DNA of 39,752 bases from Nitrospirota bacterium (GCA_016212165.1 JACRGY010000060.1:1-39752), one strand, 5' to 3'. Numbered from the stretch's first letter, positions 31,096 to 39,548 are shown. Program-made: numbers and translations. The notes: generated by a model not told the origin, from the sequence alone.

Positions 31096-32014
31096 GTGGC
31101 TCAGACAAAAAACAGAGCATGGCGCACAGAGCAGAGAGCACGGAAAGGCAAAAGAGAGGTTTCTTGATAAGACGCTGGGGCATGTTGTTGCTTTTACTGA
31201 AGATACAATGTTCAACGAGACGACTTCTTTAAAAAACGGCTTTCTGCAGAAAATCGAGCCAGGGCTTAAGGTTTTAACCATCATGCTTTTTATAGTATTA
31301 TTAAGCCTTCAAAAAAATATTTTTGCCATAGCAGGATTTTTTCTGGTTTCATTCGCTTTAGCTCTTATCTCAAGAATACCAGCGTTCCTTTTTATACAGA
31401 GGATTCTCCCTGCTTTCTTTTTTACGCTTTTAATTTCTCTGCCGGCAACCCTGAATGTAATTGTACCGGGCGAACCTTTTACGAATCTCTACAGATTCAG
31501 CAAGTTATACAGCATCGGGGGCCTCACAATCCCCGGGGAAATCTTTATTACAAAACAGGGGCTGTTGAGCGCATTAACGCTTCTTTTAAGAGTAACAGCA
31601 TCTGTTTCTCTGGTTTTTCTGCTTACGCTGACAACTCCGCCCAACAAATTTATCAAAGCGGTTTCATCTTTTATGCCGGGTACATTTAAGGCAATTGTAT
31701 CAATGAGCTACAGGTACATATTTTTCCTTGTAAGGAAGGTTGAACAGTTTATAATGGGCTTTAAATCAAGGAATATATCAGCGGCATCTTACGGAGTCAC
31801 CGGCCGGAAATGGGTTGCCTCAAGGATGGGGCTTTTGTTTTCAATAAGCCTCAAGTTGAGCTCAGAGCTTGAGCAGGCCATGGAATCAAGGGGATACAGG
31901 TATGAGAATCTCAAATCTCAAATTTCAAATTTCAAATTTTCGGGAACAGATGTTTTGTGGATAATCTTCAGTGTAATCTTTGCGGGAGCAGTAACTTGGA
32001 CATATTTAATGTAA
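31082..32014 (+). CDS. nikQ: ECF nickel transporter transmembrane subunit (NikQ/CbiQ)
   Basis: Membrane T component of the ECF importer (310 residues, six helices). It contains NKFIKAVSSFMPGTFKAIVSMSYRYIFFL and the coupling motif AMESRGYRYE, the conserved ARG/SRG-like motif by which EcfT binds its ATPases. The N-terminal 40 residues are a long charged extension partly encoded by a 7-bp array (31114-31141), and a second array (31910-31937) lies just after the coupling motif. ATG 31082 lies within the end of nikN. Nickel is inferred from NikR. Confidence 0.87.
   Translation: MAIPEWLRQKTEHGAQSREHGKAKERFLDKTLGHVVAFTEDTMFNETTSLKNGFLQKIEPGLKVLTIMLFIVLLSLQKNIFAIAGFFLVSFALALISRIPAFLFIQRILPAFFFTLLISLPATLNVIVPGEPFTNLYRFSKLYSIGGLTIPGEIFITKQGLLSALTLLLRVTASVSLVFLLTLTTPPNKFIKAVSSFMPGTFKAIVSMSYRYIFFLVRKVEQFIMGFKSRNISAASYGVTGRKWVASRMGLLFSISLKLSSELEQAMESRGYRYENLKSQISNFKFSGTDVLWIIFSVIFAGAVTWTYLM
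31114..31141. repeat. In-frame 7-bp array in the nikQ N-terminal extension
   Basis: AGAGCAT, GGCGCAC, AGAGCAG, AGAGCAC: four heptads in register, similar to the GAGCAGA units in the DUF1015 gene. Confidence 0.65.
31910..31937. repeat. In-frame 7-bp array near the nikQ C-terminus
   Basis: CTCAAAT, CTCAAAT, TTCAAAT, TTCAAAT: four heptads encoding LKSQISNFK between the coupling motif and the last membrane helix. Confidence 0.8.
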
Positions 32015-33048
32015 GAGAAATATCTTTCAATTATAAAAATGGCAAGAAGGCCGTTGACAGGGTCTCATTCAATGTTAATGCCGGCGAGAGCCTTACAATA
32101 ATCGGGACTAACGGCTCCGGCAAATCAACGCTCCTTTATCTCCTTAATGGCCTTATTAAACCTTTATCAGGCGACATCAAAATATTCGGGAAGGATGGCC
32201 ATGCTTTTTCCCCTGAATTAAGGAAAAGGATATCTCTTCTGTTTCAGGACCCTCATGCCCAGCTCTTCCTGCTTAGTGTATGGGATGAATTATGTTTTGG
32301 GCCATTGCAGCTCGGCCTCGGGAAAGAAGAAATACATAGAAGGGCAGAGGATGTTCTGAGGTTGTTAGATATAGGACATCTGAAGGAGAGAGGCCCGTGG
32401 GATTTAAGCGGAGGGGAGATGAAAAAGGTTGCGTTCGGCACATGCCTCAGCATCAACCCTGATGTGCTTTTACTTGACGAACCGACAACAGGCCTTGACC
32501 CAAGAAGCCAGGTTGAGTTTGTGGATTTAATAAATGAACTGAGGCAGGCGGGAAAGACCGTAATCACAGCGACCCATGACCTGGGCATTATCGAAGATAT
32601 CTCTGACAGGACGATTGTACTTGGAGAAGACCACAGGGTATTGCTCGAAGGCAAACCATGGGATATAATGGAGAATACAGATGCTTTACTTCACGCCAAT
32701 CTCATACATAAACATGTTCACCGGCATACATGGTATGTGCATGAGCACAGTCATTTCGGAACTCATGAACACGAGCATGTGGTTCTGAATGAAGTCTCAG
32801 ACGCAAGTAGCATAAAAAATGAAATAAGGGAGGCGGCCTTTAGGATGACAGACCTGGAAAAACTTAAAAAACTTTTGGCTCACTGGGCAGAGCATAATGA
32901 GGAGCATGCAAAGACATATCTCGAATGGGCAGAAAAGGCCGGGGAATCAGGAGACAAAGAAATATATAATATCCTCAAAGAGATTGCTGAGAATACAAAA
33001 AAGCTGGATGGGTTATTTGAGAAGGCAAGAAAGATAGTTGGGAAATAG
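31996..33048 (+). CDS. nikO: ECF nickel transporter ATPase with His-rich C-terminal extension (NikO/CbiO)
   Basis: ATP-binding subunit (350 residues). ABC marks: Walker A IGTNGSGKST, Q-loop LLFQDPHAQLF, signature LSGGEMKKVAFG, Walker B VLLLDEPTTGLDP and the switch histidine in TATHD. After about residue 225 comes a histidine-rich stretch with some eleven His (LIHKHVHRHTWYVHEHSH and THEHEH) and a helical domain (KKLLAHWAEHNEEHAKTYLEWAEKAG to the end). Such an extension is not in ordinary NikO and may sense or store nickel. Start TTG 31996 follows GGGAG by seven bases and overlaps nikQ; GTG 31957 is an in-frame alternative. Confidence 0.88.
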   Translation: MDIFNVREISFNYKNGKKAVDRVSFNVNAGESLTIIGTNGSGKSTLLYLLNGLIKPLSGDIKIFGKDGHAFSPELRKRISLLFQDPHAQLFLLSVWDELCFGPLQLGLGKEEIHRRAEDVLRLLDIGHLKERGPWDLSGGEMKKVAFGTCLSINPDVLLLDEPTTGLDPRSQVEFVDLINELRQAGKTVITATHDLGIIEDISDRTIVLGEDHRVLLEGKPWDIMENTDALLHANLIHKHVHRHTWYVHEHSHFGTHEHEHVVLNEVSDASSIKNEIREAAFRMTDLEKLKKLLAHWAEHNEEHAKTYLEWAEKAGESGDKEIYNILKEIAENTKKLDGLFEKARKIVGK

Positions 33049-33064
33049 GATAGAGGGAGGTCTG

Positions 33065-33622
33065 ATGGAAATTAAACTGCCGGATGGGTTCGATAACAGG
33101 GAAGAGGCAATCGGGTCAATCATAAAAAAAGAGATTGAGGCCGGAGAGTCTGCGCTTGTTGTTATTAAGAAAGGCATTGGGGAATTCCTGCTTAATAATA
33201 AGGGTTATTCCAAAGACGAGGTTGAGGCAGACAGGGAATTCGATGTTGAGACAGGCAATGAGAAATGCAAATCAAAGGCGGATATTGTTGTCAGCATAGA
33301 CGGGAAAAGGCTGATGATTGTGAAGTGTTCTATCGGAGCATTGGTTTCGAGGGAAAGACAGGCTGTTGCCTGTGCGCGTTTAATGGATTCTTATCAGATA
33401 CCCTTTGCTGTTGTGACAGACGGAAATGATGCAATACTCCTTGACACGCTGACAGGCAAGGCAATAAACGAGGGCATTGAAAAGATCCCTTCAAGGGATG
33501 AGCTAAAGGAGATGACGGAGAAGGCTGAATTCAGGGAGCTGTCTCCTGAAAGGCTGGAAAAAGAAAAACGCATCCTGCTTGCCTTTGATTCGATAAAATG
33601 CTCGATTATTCATGGAGAGTAA
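33065..33622 (+). CDS. HsdR N-terminal-domain-like protein
   Basis: A 185-residue protein resembling the stand-alone N-terminal nuclease-like domain of type I restriction R subunits (HSDR_N). The part ADIVVSIDGKRLMIVKCSIGALVSRERQAVACARLMDSYQIPFAVVTDGNDAILLDTLTGKAI fits the pattern of that domain; in it the usual D..ExK nuclease motif reads D-x-K with valine in place of the glutamate (MIVKC), so catalysis is doubtful. A good ribosome site GGGAGG precedes ATG 33065. It follows nikO by 16 bases and probably rides on the nickel operon. Role unknown. Confidence 0.7.
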   Translation: MEIKLPDGFDNREEAIGSIIKKEIEAGESALVVIKKGIGEFLLNNKGYSKDEVEADREFDVETGNEKCKSKADIVVSIDGKRLMIVKCSIGALVSRERQAVACARLMDSYQIPFAVVTDGNDAILLDTLTGKAINEGIEKIPSRDELKEMTEKAEFRELSPERLEKEKRILLAFDSIKCSIIHGE

Positions 33623-33645
33623 ACCTTTGCTGATTTTAAATAGCC

Positions 33646-33828
33646 TCAGAACAGGCCTTTCTGTTTTTCGCTGGCGTCTCTGTCCCTGTTTCTCTCGTAT
33701 CTTTCTGCAATCCTGAAGAGCCTTTCCTTAAGGGTTTCATCATCAATAAGCCCGACCTTGAAATCTGATACAACAAAATAGAATGCTTCAACAAGTTCTT
33801 CGTTCAGCGATGCCTTTGTTTCCCCCAT
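33646..33828 (-). CDS. Small conserved-looking hypothetical protein
   Basis: 60 residues, strongly charged: an acidic helix (ASLNEELVEAFYFVVSDF), a turn with IDDETLKERLF, and a basic C-terminal tail (RYERNRDRDASEKQK). It starts five bases after the cysK stop on the same strand, so translation is probably coupled, because there is no separate ribosome site. I do not recognise it. Position and codon-like composition argue for a real gene. Confidence 0.5.
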   Translation of the reverse strand: MGETKASLNEELVEAFYFVVSDFKVGLIDDETLKERLFRIAERYERNRDRDASEKQKGLF

Positions 33829-33833
33829 AAATA

Positions 33834-34763
33834 TCAGGGTGTTTCCTGAGCAAAAAGGCCTGTGCTTAAATAGCGGTCTCCCCTGTCAGGCAATATCACA
33901 ACAACCTTTTTCCCTTTGCCGAGTTTTTTGGCAACCTTCAAGGCTGCCCAGACTGCTGCCCCTGATGATATTCCGCACAGGAGCCCTTCCTTCAGGGACA
34001 GCTTTCTTGCTGTATCAGCAGCGTCAGAATCAGTTACCTGAATGACCTCATTATAGATTTTTGTGTTCAACACCCCGGGATAAAAACCTGCTCCTATTCC
34101 TGCAATCTTGTGAGGCCCGGGATTTCCTCCTGAAAGCACAGGTGATGCCGCAGGCTCAACAGCCGCTATCCATACATCTGATTTTTTATCTCTCAATGCC
34201 TCTCCAACTCCTGTTATGGTCCCGCCTGTACCAACTCCTGCGACAAATCCGTCAGGAGCAGTTCCAAGGGCCTCAAGTATCTCAACGGCAGTTGTCTTTT
34301 TATGTATCTCAGGGTTTGCAGGATTTTCAAACTGCTGCGGCATAAAGTAATCAGGGTTTGCCCTGGCTATCTCCTCTGCCTTTTCAACAGCGCCCATCAT
34401 GCCTTTTTTGCCTTCTGTTAGGACAAGCTCTGCACCATAGGCCTGAAGCAGCTGTCTCCTTTCCATTGTCATGGTCTCCGGCATGGTCAGGATTAATTTA
34501 TATCCTTTAACTGTTGCCACCGTTGCAAGCCCTATCCCGGTATTGCCGCTTGTCGGCTCTATAATTATTCCGCCCGGCTTAAGCCTTCCGTCTTTTTCTG
34601 CTGTCTCTATCATGGAAAGGGCAATCCTGTCTTTTACAGAGCCGCCGATGTTACATCCCTCGAGTTTTGCCCATATCTCAGCATCATCTGCTGAACATAG
34701 ATTATTGACCTTCACTAAAGGCGTGTTGCCAATCAGTGTCAATATGTTCTTATTCAGTTTCAG
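33834..34763 (-). CDS. cysK: Cysteine synthase A (O-acetylserine sulfhydrylase)
   Basis: PLP enzyme that makes cysteine from O-acetylserine and sulfide. Motifs: LIGNTPLVKV, the PLP lysine in NIGGSVKDRIA, EPTSGNTGIGLA, the phosphate-binding GTGGTITGVGE, and GISSGAAVWAAL. The start is unusual. The only conventional-type start, TTG 34742, has no ribosome site and truncates the family N-terminus. A CTG at 34763 is seven bases after AGGAGG (34776-34771) and gives KLNKNILTLIGNTPL, which matches typical CysK proteins. I give the CTG start, overlapping the upstream TPR gene by 14 bases. If that is wrong, the gene begins at 34742. Confidence 0.9.
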   Translation of the reverse strand: MKLNKNILTLIGNTPLVKVNNLCSADDAEIWAKLEGCNIGGSVKDRIALSMIETAEKDGRLKPGGIIIEPTSGNTGIGLATVATVKGYKLILTMPETMTMERRQLLQAYGAELVLTEGKKGMMGAVEKAEEIARANPDYFMPQQFENPANPEIHKKTTAVEILEALGTAPDGFVAGVGTGGTITGVGEALRDKKSDVWIAAVEPAASPVLSGGNPGPHKIAGIGAGFYPGVLNTKIYNEVIQVTDSDAADTARKLSLKEGLLCGISSGAAVWAALKVAKKLGKGKKVVVILPDRGDRYLSTGLFAQETP

Positions 34764-35652
34764 GGCTGCCCCTCCTCATTATTAACTGAAAAAGCCTGTC
34801 TGCCATCTTGCTATCCATATCTTTCAGTATCACATATTCCTTTGTCGCGAGTTTAATCTCTCCAAGATTTACATACGCTGTTCCAAGGCCGTAATGGGCA
34901 TCCGCATGTTTAGGGTTTATCCTTACAGCCTCCTTAAATGAAGCCACCGCGTCATTAAGGCTTTCCATTGCAAGCATAGCATACCCAAGGCCATTATGAA
35001 AATCAGCGCTGCCCGGTTCTATAGCTATCGCCTTCCTGAATTCCTGGGCCGCCTGCCTGGCATTGCCCATCTCAAGCATTGCAATGCCCATCCATCCATG
35101 AAGTTCAGGGCTATCAGGCTCTTTCTTGAGCGCATCCTGCAGGATTTTTAAGGCCTTATCGTAATCGCGTGCCTCGATATATCCTCTCACTGCAGAGATA
35201 TTGTCCCCGGAAGAAGTTTTCTCCTGATTTTCACTCCCTGCACTCTTTTCACCGGGCCGGGCGCTTTGAAGATTTTTTGTAAAATCAAGTATAACCTTAA
35301 GAGGCATTACCTCAAATAAACTGCCTGTTTGTGCTTGCCTGTAAACCATGCCTATGACTTTACTGTCAAAAAATAACGGCGCACCCGGCACAGGCGCTTC
35401 CTCAAACTCAATAAGCATATACGTTGTATCATCGCGGTTTTTTTTAATTCCGCTGATTACACCGTCTACCTTTTTTACTGTCTCGCCATCTGTCCTGAAT
35501 GTATAAACCTTTTCACCGATTGATGCTGCATAGTCACTATTAAATACAGGGGATTGTGTGTCAAGGACATCCGGGAAGCAGGAGCTCTCATGCCACAACA
35601 TCTGACTAATAAAAAATATAAAAAAGATGGCTGAGAACTTTACAAGTTTCAT
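34750..35652 (-). CDS. Exported TPR protein with degenerate trypsin-like domain
   Basis: A 300-residue secreted protein. A signal peptide (about residues 1-25) leads to a beta-rich domain (30-130) that resembles the second barrel of trypsin/HtrA-like proteases: GVISGIKKNRDDTTYMLIEFEEAPVPGAPLFFDSKVIGMVYRQ lines up with the GNSGGPL...G.ViGi pattern, but the catalytic serine position is occupied by proline/glycine-alanine, so it should be inactive. Three TPR units follow (about 155-290). The start is ATG 35652 with AGGA upstream; TTG 35679 is a poorer choice. Its upstream neighbour ends 17 bases before the chosen start, and cysK begins inside its end. Confidence 0.75.
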   Translation of the reverse strand: MKLVKFSAIFFIFFISQMLWHESSCFPDVLDTQSPVFNSDYAASIGEKVYTFRTDGETVKKVDGVISGIKKNRDDTTYMLIEFEEAPVPGAPLFFDSKVIGMVYRQAQTGSLFEVMPLKVILDFTKNLQSARPGEKSAGSENQEKTSSGDNISAVRGYIEARDYDKALKILQDALKKEPDSPELHGWMGIAMLEMGNARQAAQEFRKAIAIEPGSADFHNGLGYAMLAMESLNDAVASFKEAVRINPKHADAHYGLGTAYVNLGEIKLATKEYVILKDMDSKMADRLFQLIMRRGSPETE

Positions 35653-35668
35653 GTCCGGCTTCCTGTCC

Positions 35669-37510
35669 CTAGTTTTCAACCTCTAAGAGCTCTTTGCCTT
35701 CTCTTATCTGTTCCAGCGCAGCGCTGTCAAAACCTTTGTCCTCAAAATATTCCTTTTCTATGGTCTCGATGTAGAACCTGTCAAGCCCGCTGTTTTTAAG
35801 GAAATCCTCTCTAAGGTTTATATCCTTCTTCTCTATAATTGCAGGCAGAAGATGATTGAGATAAAAGGATTCTTTCCTGAGGTCCAAGAGTGTTTTATCA
35901 AATAGTTTTTGCGGCACCTTTAACGCAATGCCTCTTTCGTAGAGCTCTTTTTCTATGTCCTCTCTTATCTCATCCCTTCCCTCTCTGGCATTAAGCCTTG
36001 GATAGAAACTGCGCATCCTTTCCTTGAGCGCGCTGTGCACATGATGATAAAGCCTTTCCTCGTCCCTGATCATTTTCAGCTCAGCGATAACATCCCTGAG
36101 GGAGGCGTCTCCTGCGGATACTTTCGCAATCCCCTTTGATATTGCGCTGATCTTTCTTCTGCCATAGGCTGTTATATATTTATTGTGAAGGATCTCTTTT
36201 ACGGTAACATCATCAAAAAGCGCTGTATCAAGCTTATCGAACTCCTTTTTGTTGCCTATAAGGCTCCTGAGGGAATCCTCTGTAAAATCCACATTCTCCA
36301 TAAATGCCATCTGGCTCAGCAATGCCTGAACATTATCGTATCTGTCAAAGTATGTGACTATGGAGCTGAATTCCTCAAATATGCTGAAATCATTGGTCTC
36401 CCGCGCTATCTCATCACATGCCTTGCCTGTATCCAGGAGTATCTGCTCAAAGCCCATATCACTCTGGGAATAGGCCCTGTGCTTTGCCTTTACCAACCTT
36501 GCTATGTCTTCATTTATTATGTGCTTCTTCAGGGATGAGTCTTTAAAAAACAGGTTTTCAAGTATTGACCTTGCCTCTTTGAGATATTCGGGTTCTTTTA
36601 TTTCCTGTATCTTCTTGCCCCTCAGCAGAAGTTCATCAAGTGTATCAAAAAGAACACTCGGAATATTATTCCTGATGCTGAGCGTTCTCAGCCTTCTCAG
36701 CCTTGCAATCTCTGAATGTTCAAGGCTGTCCTTAAGGATGCTCTTGAGGAGGATGTCCCTGTATTCATCAACTACGCGCCTGTTCTCAGGGTGCTTGTAC
36801 ATTACATTAATCTTCATCCTCTCCTGCTGATAATTGTCTATCTTGTATCTTGCTACGATATCTTCGATATACAGTTCTTCCTGTGATGTAAGCGCTCTTT
36901 CATTGGAATAAAATTTTTCAAAGGCCCTGTAGAATTCCTCGTTTTCCTTATGGATTAATTTGAATATGAATACTGTTGATTTTTGTTCGTTCAATTCGCG
37001 CAGAAAATCGTCCAAAAGTTCAGTATCTTCATCCTTCCCGATTAATTCCGTTCTTTTCAGAAACTTGCCGACGGCCCTTACTATCTGTTTCTGCCTCCTT
37101 TTATATTCGCCGCGATAGTCTGAAGATATGAAAAAATAATAGTTCTTTACTGCGTTGCCCTGGAGAAAAAGCCTGTAGAACGACTCATCTCCTTCAATGG
37201 CATCTGTAAATACAATCTTCTCGGCAGCGTCGAGAAACGCGCCAAACATAATCAGCCTGTTGGAAACTTCCCCCTTTACCATATCCTTAAGCGGCTTCTC
37301 CACGCCAAACATGTATTCGCAGAAGCTTCCGCCCGTGCCTTTATAGTGGATGCCCTCTTTGGATACTGTAAACTCATTGCCCTTTGAGAAAAATCTTATG
37401 TGGGAGGCCGTTTCCTCGTAGAAATACGTGCTTTCAACGCTGGCTCCACTTACAAATGCAAAGAACTCTACAGGGCCGAGATTACCATGAAGCCTGAGGT
37501 CTCTAATCAT
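35669..37510 (-). CDS. Large helical protein of unknown function
   Basis: A 613-residue soluble protein that I do not recognise. The first 70 residues look beta-rich (LRLHGNLGPVEFFAFVSGA, HIRFFSKGNEFTVSKEGIHYKG); the remainder is helical with many charged residues and no obvious catalytic, nucleotide-binding or metal-binding motif. No signal peptide or membrane segment is visible. It is the first gene of a minus-strand group with the TPR protein, cysK and a small protein. The ATG is preceded by TATATT six bases away and has no ribosome site, so it may be leaderless. It is divergent from slt across an 81-base gap. Confidence 0.7.
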   Translation of the reverse strand: MIRDLRLHGNLGPVEFFAFVSGASVESTYFYEETASHIRFFSKGNEFTVSKEGIHYKGTGGSFCEYMFGVEKPLKDMVKGEVSNRLIMFGAFLDAAEKIVFTDAIEGDESFYRLFLQGNAVKNYYFFISSDYRGEYKRRQKQIVRAVGKFLKRTELIGKDEDTELLDDFLRELNEQKSTVFIFKLIHKENEEFYRAFEKFYSNERALTSQEELYIEDIVARYKIDNYQQERMKINVMYKHPENRRVVDEYRDILLKSILKDSLEHSEIARLRRLRTLSIRNNIPSVLFDTLDELLLRGKKIQEIKEPEYLKEARSILENLFFKDSSLKKHIINEDIARLVKAKHRAYSQSDMGFEQILLDTGKACDEIARETNDFSIFEEFSSIVTYFDRYDNVQALLSQMAFMENVDFTEDSLRSLIGNKKEFDKLDTALFDDVTVKEILHNKYITAYGRRKISAISKGIAKVSAGDASLRDVIAELKMIRDEERLYHHVHSALKERMRSFYPRLNAREGRDEIREDIEKELYERGIALKVPQKLFDKTLLDLRKESFYLNHLLPAIIEKKDINLREDFLKNSGLDRFYIETIEKEYFEDKGFDSAALEQIREGKELLEVEN

Positions 37511-37556
37511 AGCTAAAATATAACATACGCCGGTTAAAATATTCTATCGCCCTTTA

Positions 37557-37586
37557 TTGCCGAAACAGCATGTGTTTGGTTATCAT
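37557..37586 (+). promoter_or_regulatory. Promoter of slt (leaderless)
   Basis: TTGCCG (37557-37562), an 18-base spacer, TATCAT (37581-37586). The expected transcription start falls on or beside the A of the slt ATG (37592). No ribosome site is present. Confidence 0.55.
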
Positions 37587-37591
37587 AGTTT

Positions 37592-39520
37592 ATGAAGAAG
37601 AAATTTCTGCTTATCGCATTATCCCTTTCTTTTCTTGGCCTTGCATCAGGCGAGGAAATAGACGGCAGGGCCCTTCTCCTCAGGGGTAAAGATGCCATGG
37701 ATGCCGGCCGGTATCCCGAGGCAATTGAGAGCCTTTCTGCAGCGCATGAGAAGGTCCCGGTTATGGGGGATTACATACTTTTCTGGCTTTCAAAGGCCTA
37801 TCAGGAAGCCGGGGATATCAATGAATCGAATAATAAGATACAAGAACTGCTCGCGGGTTATCCTGATTCACCTCTAAGGAAAAAGGCCCGCTCAATGGAG
37901 ATAAAAAATATTATCGCCTCAAATGAAATACCTCCTGGACTGAAGGTCTTTGAAGCGTATATAAAAGACTACTCTGAAGATTATGATATAAAATTTTTGT
38001 TCGGACAGGCGCTCAAAAGCCAGGGGAAGGCAGAAAGGGCAAAAATAATCTTCAGGGATATCTATGTCAACAGCCCGGGGATATCTTCAAAGGCAGCGCA
38101 TAATGAACTGGCTCCCTCTGATATCACTGCATACGACCTTATTGAAAAAGCGTCAAATCTTATAAATGCGATGGAATTTGCAGAGGCTGAAGCTATACTC
38201 AGGGCAGCCCTGCTTAAAGATGACGGCCAGCGCAAACTCGAAATCCTTAAAAAACTGGGGCACTCGGTGTTCAAGCAAAAAAGGTATAAGGAATCAGCAG
38301 AGATATATGAAAAAGCAGGGGATAATTACTGGAGGGCAATGGCTCTTTACAGGGCAGGAGACAAGGCTGCATTCGGCTTAACCCTAAAAAAACTGGCCTT
38401 GACAGGAGACAAGAGAACAGGCTCGCTGCTGCTGCTGGCGGCATCTGATAAGAGGAGAAACAACGAGATTGATGAAGCCCTGGGCATGTATAAAACCCTG
38501 AAAGCAAACCATCCTTCAGAGGCTGAGAATTCTATGTGGGGCATTGGATGGACTTATTATCTCAGCGGTGACTATCAGAAAGCCCTTGACGCCTTTACAG
38601 AACTATGCAGCGCTTATGGCAGCCCAAAATATCTCTACTGGAAGGCGCAGGCATTGGAAAAACTGGGCAAGGATGCAGCCCATATCTACAGGCAGATTAC
38701 AGAGAAAGAACAGGATTTTTACGGTGTGCTTGCATATTTAAAAAGCAACAAGGGGTCAAGGGGCCAAGGGGTCAAGGGGTCTGGCGAAGACAGCATACTA
38801 CTCGAACCCTCGAACCCTCGAACCCTCGAACCCTTTCGGAAGCCGTTCCAGTCCGAGAGAATAGATATCCTTTTAGAACTCGGCATGAAAAAAGAAGCTG
38901 TTTCAGAACTCGCTGCTATAGCCAGAAAAGCAGCCACGCCTGATGAGCTTTTGTCCATTTCCATGAAACTTCAGGATGCAGGCGAATACAGACTAGTGAT
39001 AACTCTGGTATCAAGTCTCCCCAACCGAGAAATAAACCATGATATCCTGTATCCTCTTGCCCATTGGGCTGTTGTTAAGGAAGCATCTGACAGATACGGG
39101 GTTGACCCTTTTATTGTCCTTTCTGTCATGAGGGAAGAAAGCCGCTTTGATTCTGAAGCGCGCTCTACTGCAGGAGCGCTCGGCCTGATGCAGATGATGC
39201 CGCAGACTGCCTCTGCAATGGATAGAAATATAAAATCCAGGGCTCAGTTATACAATGTAAAGACAAATATATATCTCGGTTCACGCTACCTAAACTCTCT
39301 CATAAAAGAGTTTGGTTCCCTGCCGGCAGCGATTGCAGCATACAATGCAGGAGAGGACGCTGTAAGAAGATGGCAGAACGCAGGCAAATACAGCTCTGTT
39401 GATGAATTCATCGAGGATATTCCTTATGGCGAGACAAAAAGCTACGTTAAGCGTGTCTTAACGACTTATTTTGAATATCTCAAACATTCAGACAAGAAAG
39501 AGATGCCCAAAATACTCTGA
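37592..39520 (+). CDS. slt: Soluble lytic murein transglycosylase (Slt70-like) with TPR domain
   Basis: Periplasmic enzyme that cuts glycan strands with 1,6-anhydro ends. The 642 residues have a signal peptide (MKKKFLLIALSLSFLGLASG), a superhelical TPR-like region (about 25-390; ILFWLSKAYQEAGDINE, MWGIGWTYYLSGDYQKALDAF) and a C-terminal SLT domain with the catalytic glutamate in VMREESRFDSEARSTAGALGLMQMMPQTA and the AYNAGEDAVRRW motif. Between the TPR and SLT domains (about residues 387-418) two octanucleotide arrays encode a Gly/Ser/Arg then Pro/Leu/Glu linker. The gene appears leaderless. Structured element copy 5 follows 28 bases after the stop. Confidence 0.92.
   Translation: MKKKFLLIALSLSFLGLASGEEIDGRALLLRGKDAMDAGRYPEAIESLSAAHEKVPVMGDYILFWLSKAYQEAGDINESNNKIQELLAGYPDSPLRKKARSMEIKNIIASNEIPPGLKVFEAYIKDYSEDYDIKFLFGQALKSQGKAERAKIIFRDIYVNSPGISSKAAHNELAPSDITAYDLIEKASNLINAMEFAEAEAILRAALLKDDGQRKLEILKKLGHSVFKQKRYKESAEIYEKAGDNYWRAMALYRAGDKAAFGLTLKKLALTGDKRTGSLLLLAASDKRRNNEIDEALGMYKTLKANHPSEAENSMWGIGWTYYLSGDYQKALDAFTELCSAYGSPKYLYWKAQALEKLGKDAAHIYRQITEKEQDFYGVLAYLKSNKGSRGQGVKGSGEDSILLEPSNPRTLEPFRKPFQSERIDILLELGMKKEAVSELAAIARKAATPDELLSISMKLQDAGEYRLVITLVSSLPNREINHDILYPLAHWAVVKEASDRYGVDPFIVLSVMREESRFDSEARSTAGALGLMQMMPQTASAMDRNIKSRAQLYNVKTNIYLGSRYLNSLIKEFGSLPAAIAAYNAGEDAVRRWQNAGKYSSVDEFIEDIPYGETKSYVKRVLTTYFEYLKHSDKKEMPKIL
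38750..38781. repeat. In-frame 8-bp array in slt (first)
   Basis: AAGGGGTC, AAGGGGCC, AAGGGGTC, AAGGGGTC: four octads, encoding a Gly/Ser/Arg/Gln/Val-rich linker. Confidence 0.88.
38802..38833. repeat. In-frame 8-bp array in slt (second)
   Basis: TCGAACCC four times without change. It encodes EPSNPRTLEP. Separated by only 20 bp from the first octad array and unrelated to it in sequence. Confidence 0.9.
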
Positions 39521-39548
39521 ATACTAAAAGTTAAAACCAGAGTCTTTT

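Noticed and set aside
33065-33622. Active restriction endonuclease
   Set aside because: The HSDR_N-like segment lacks the catalytic glutamate of the D..ExK motif, and there are no hsdM or hsdS genes nearby.
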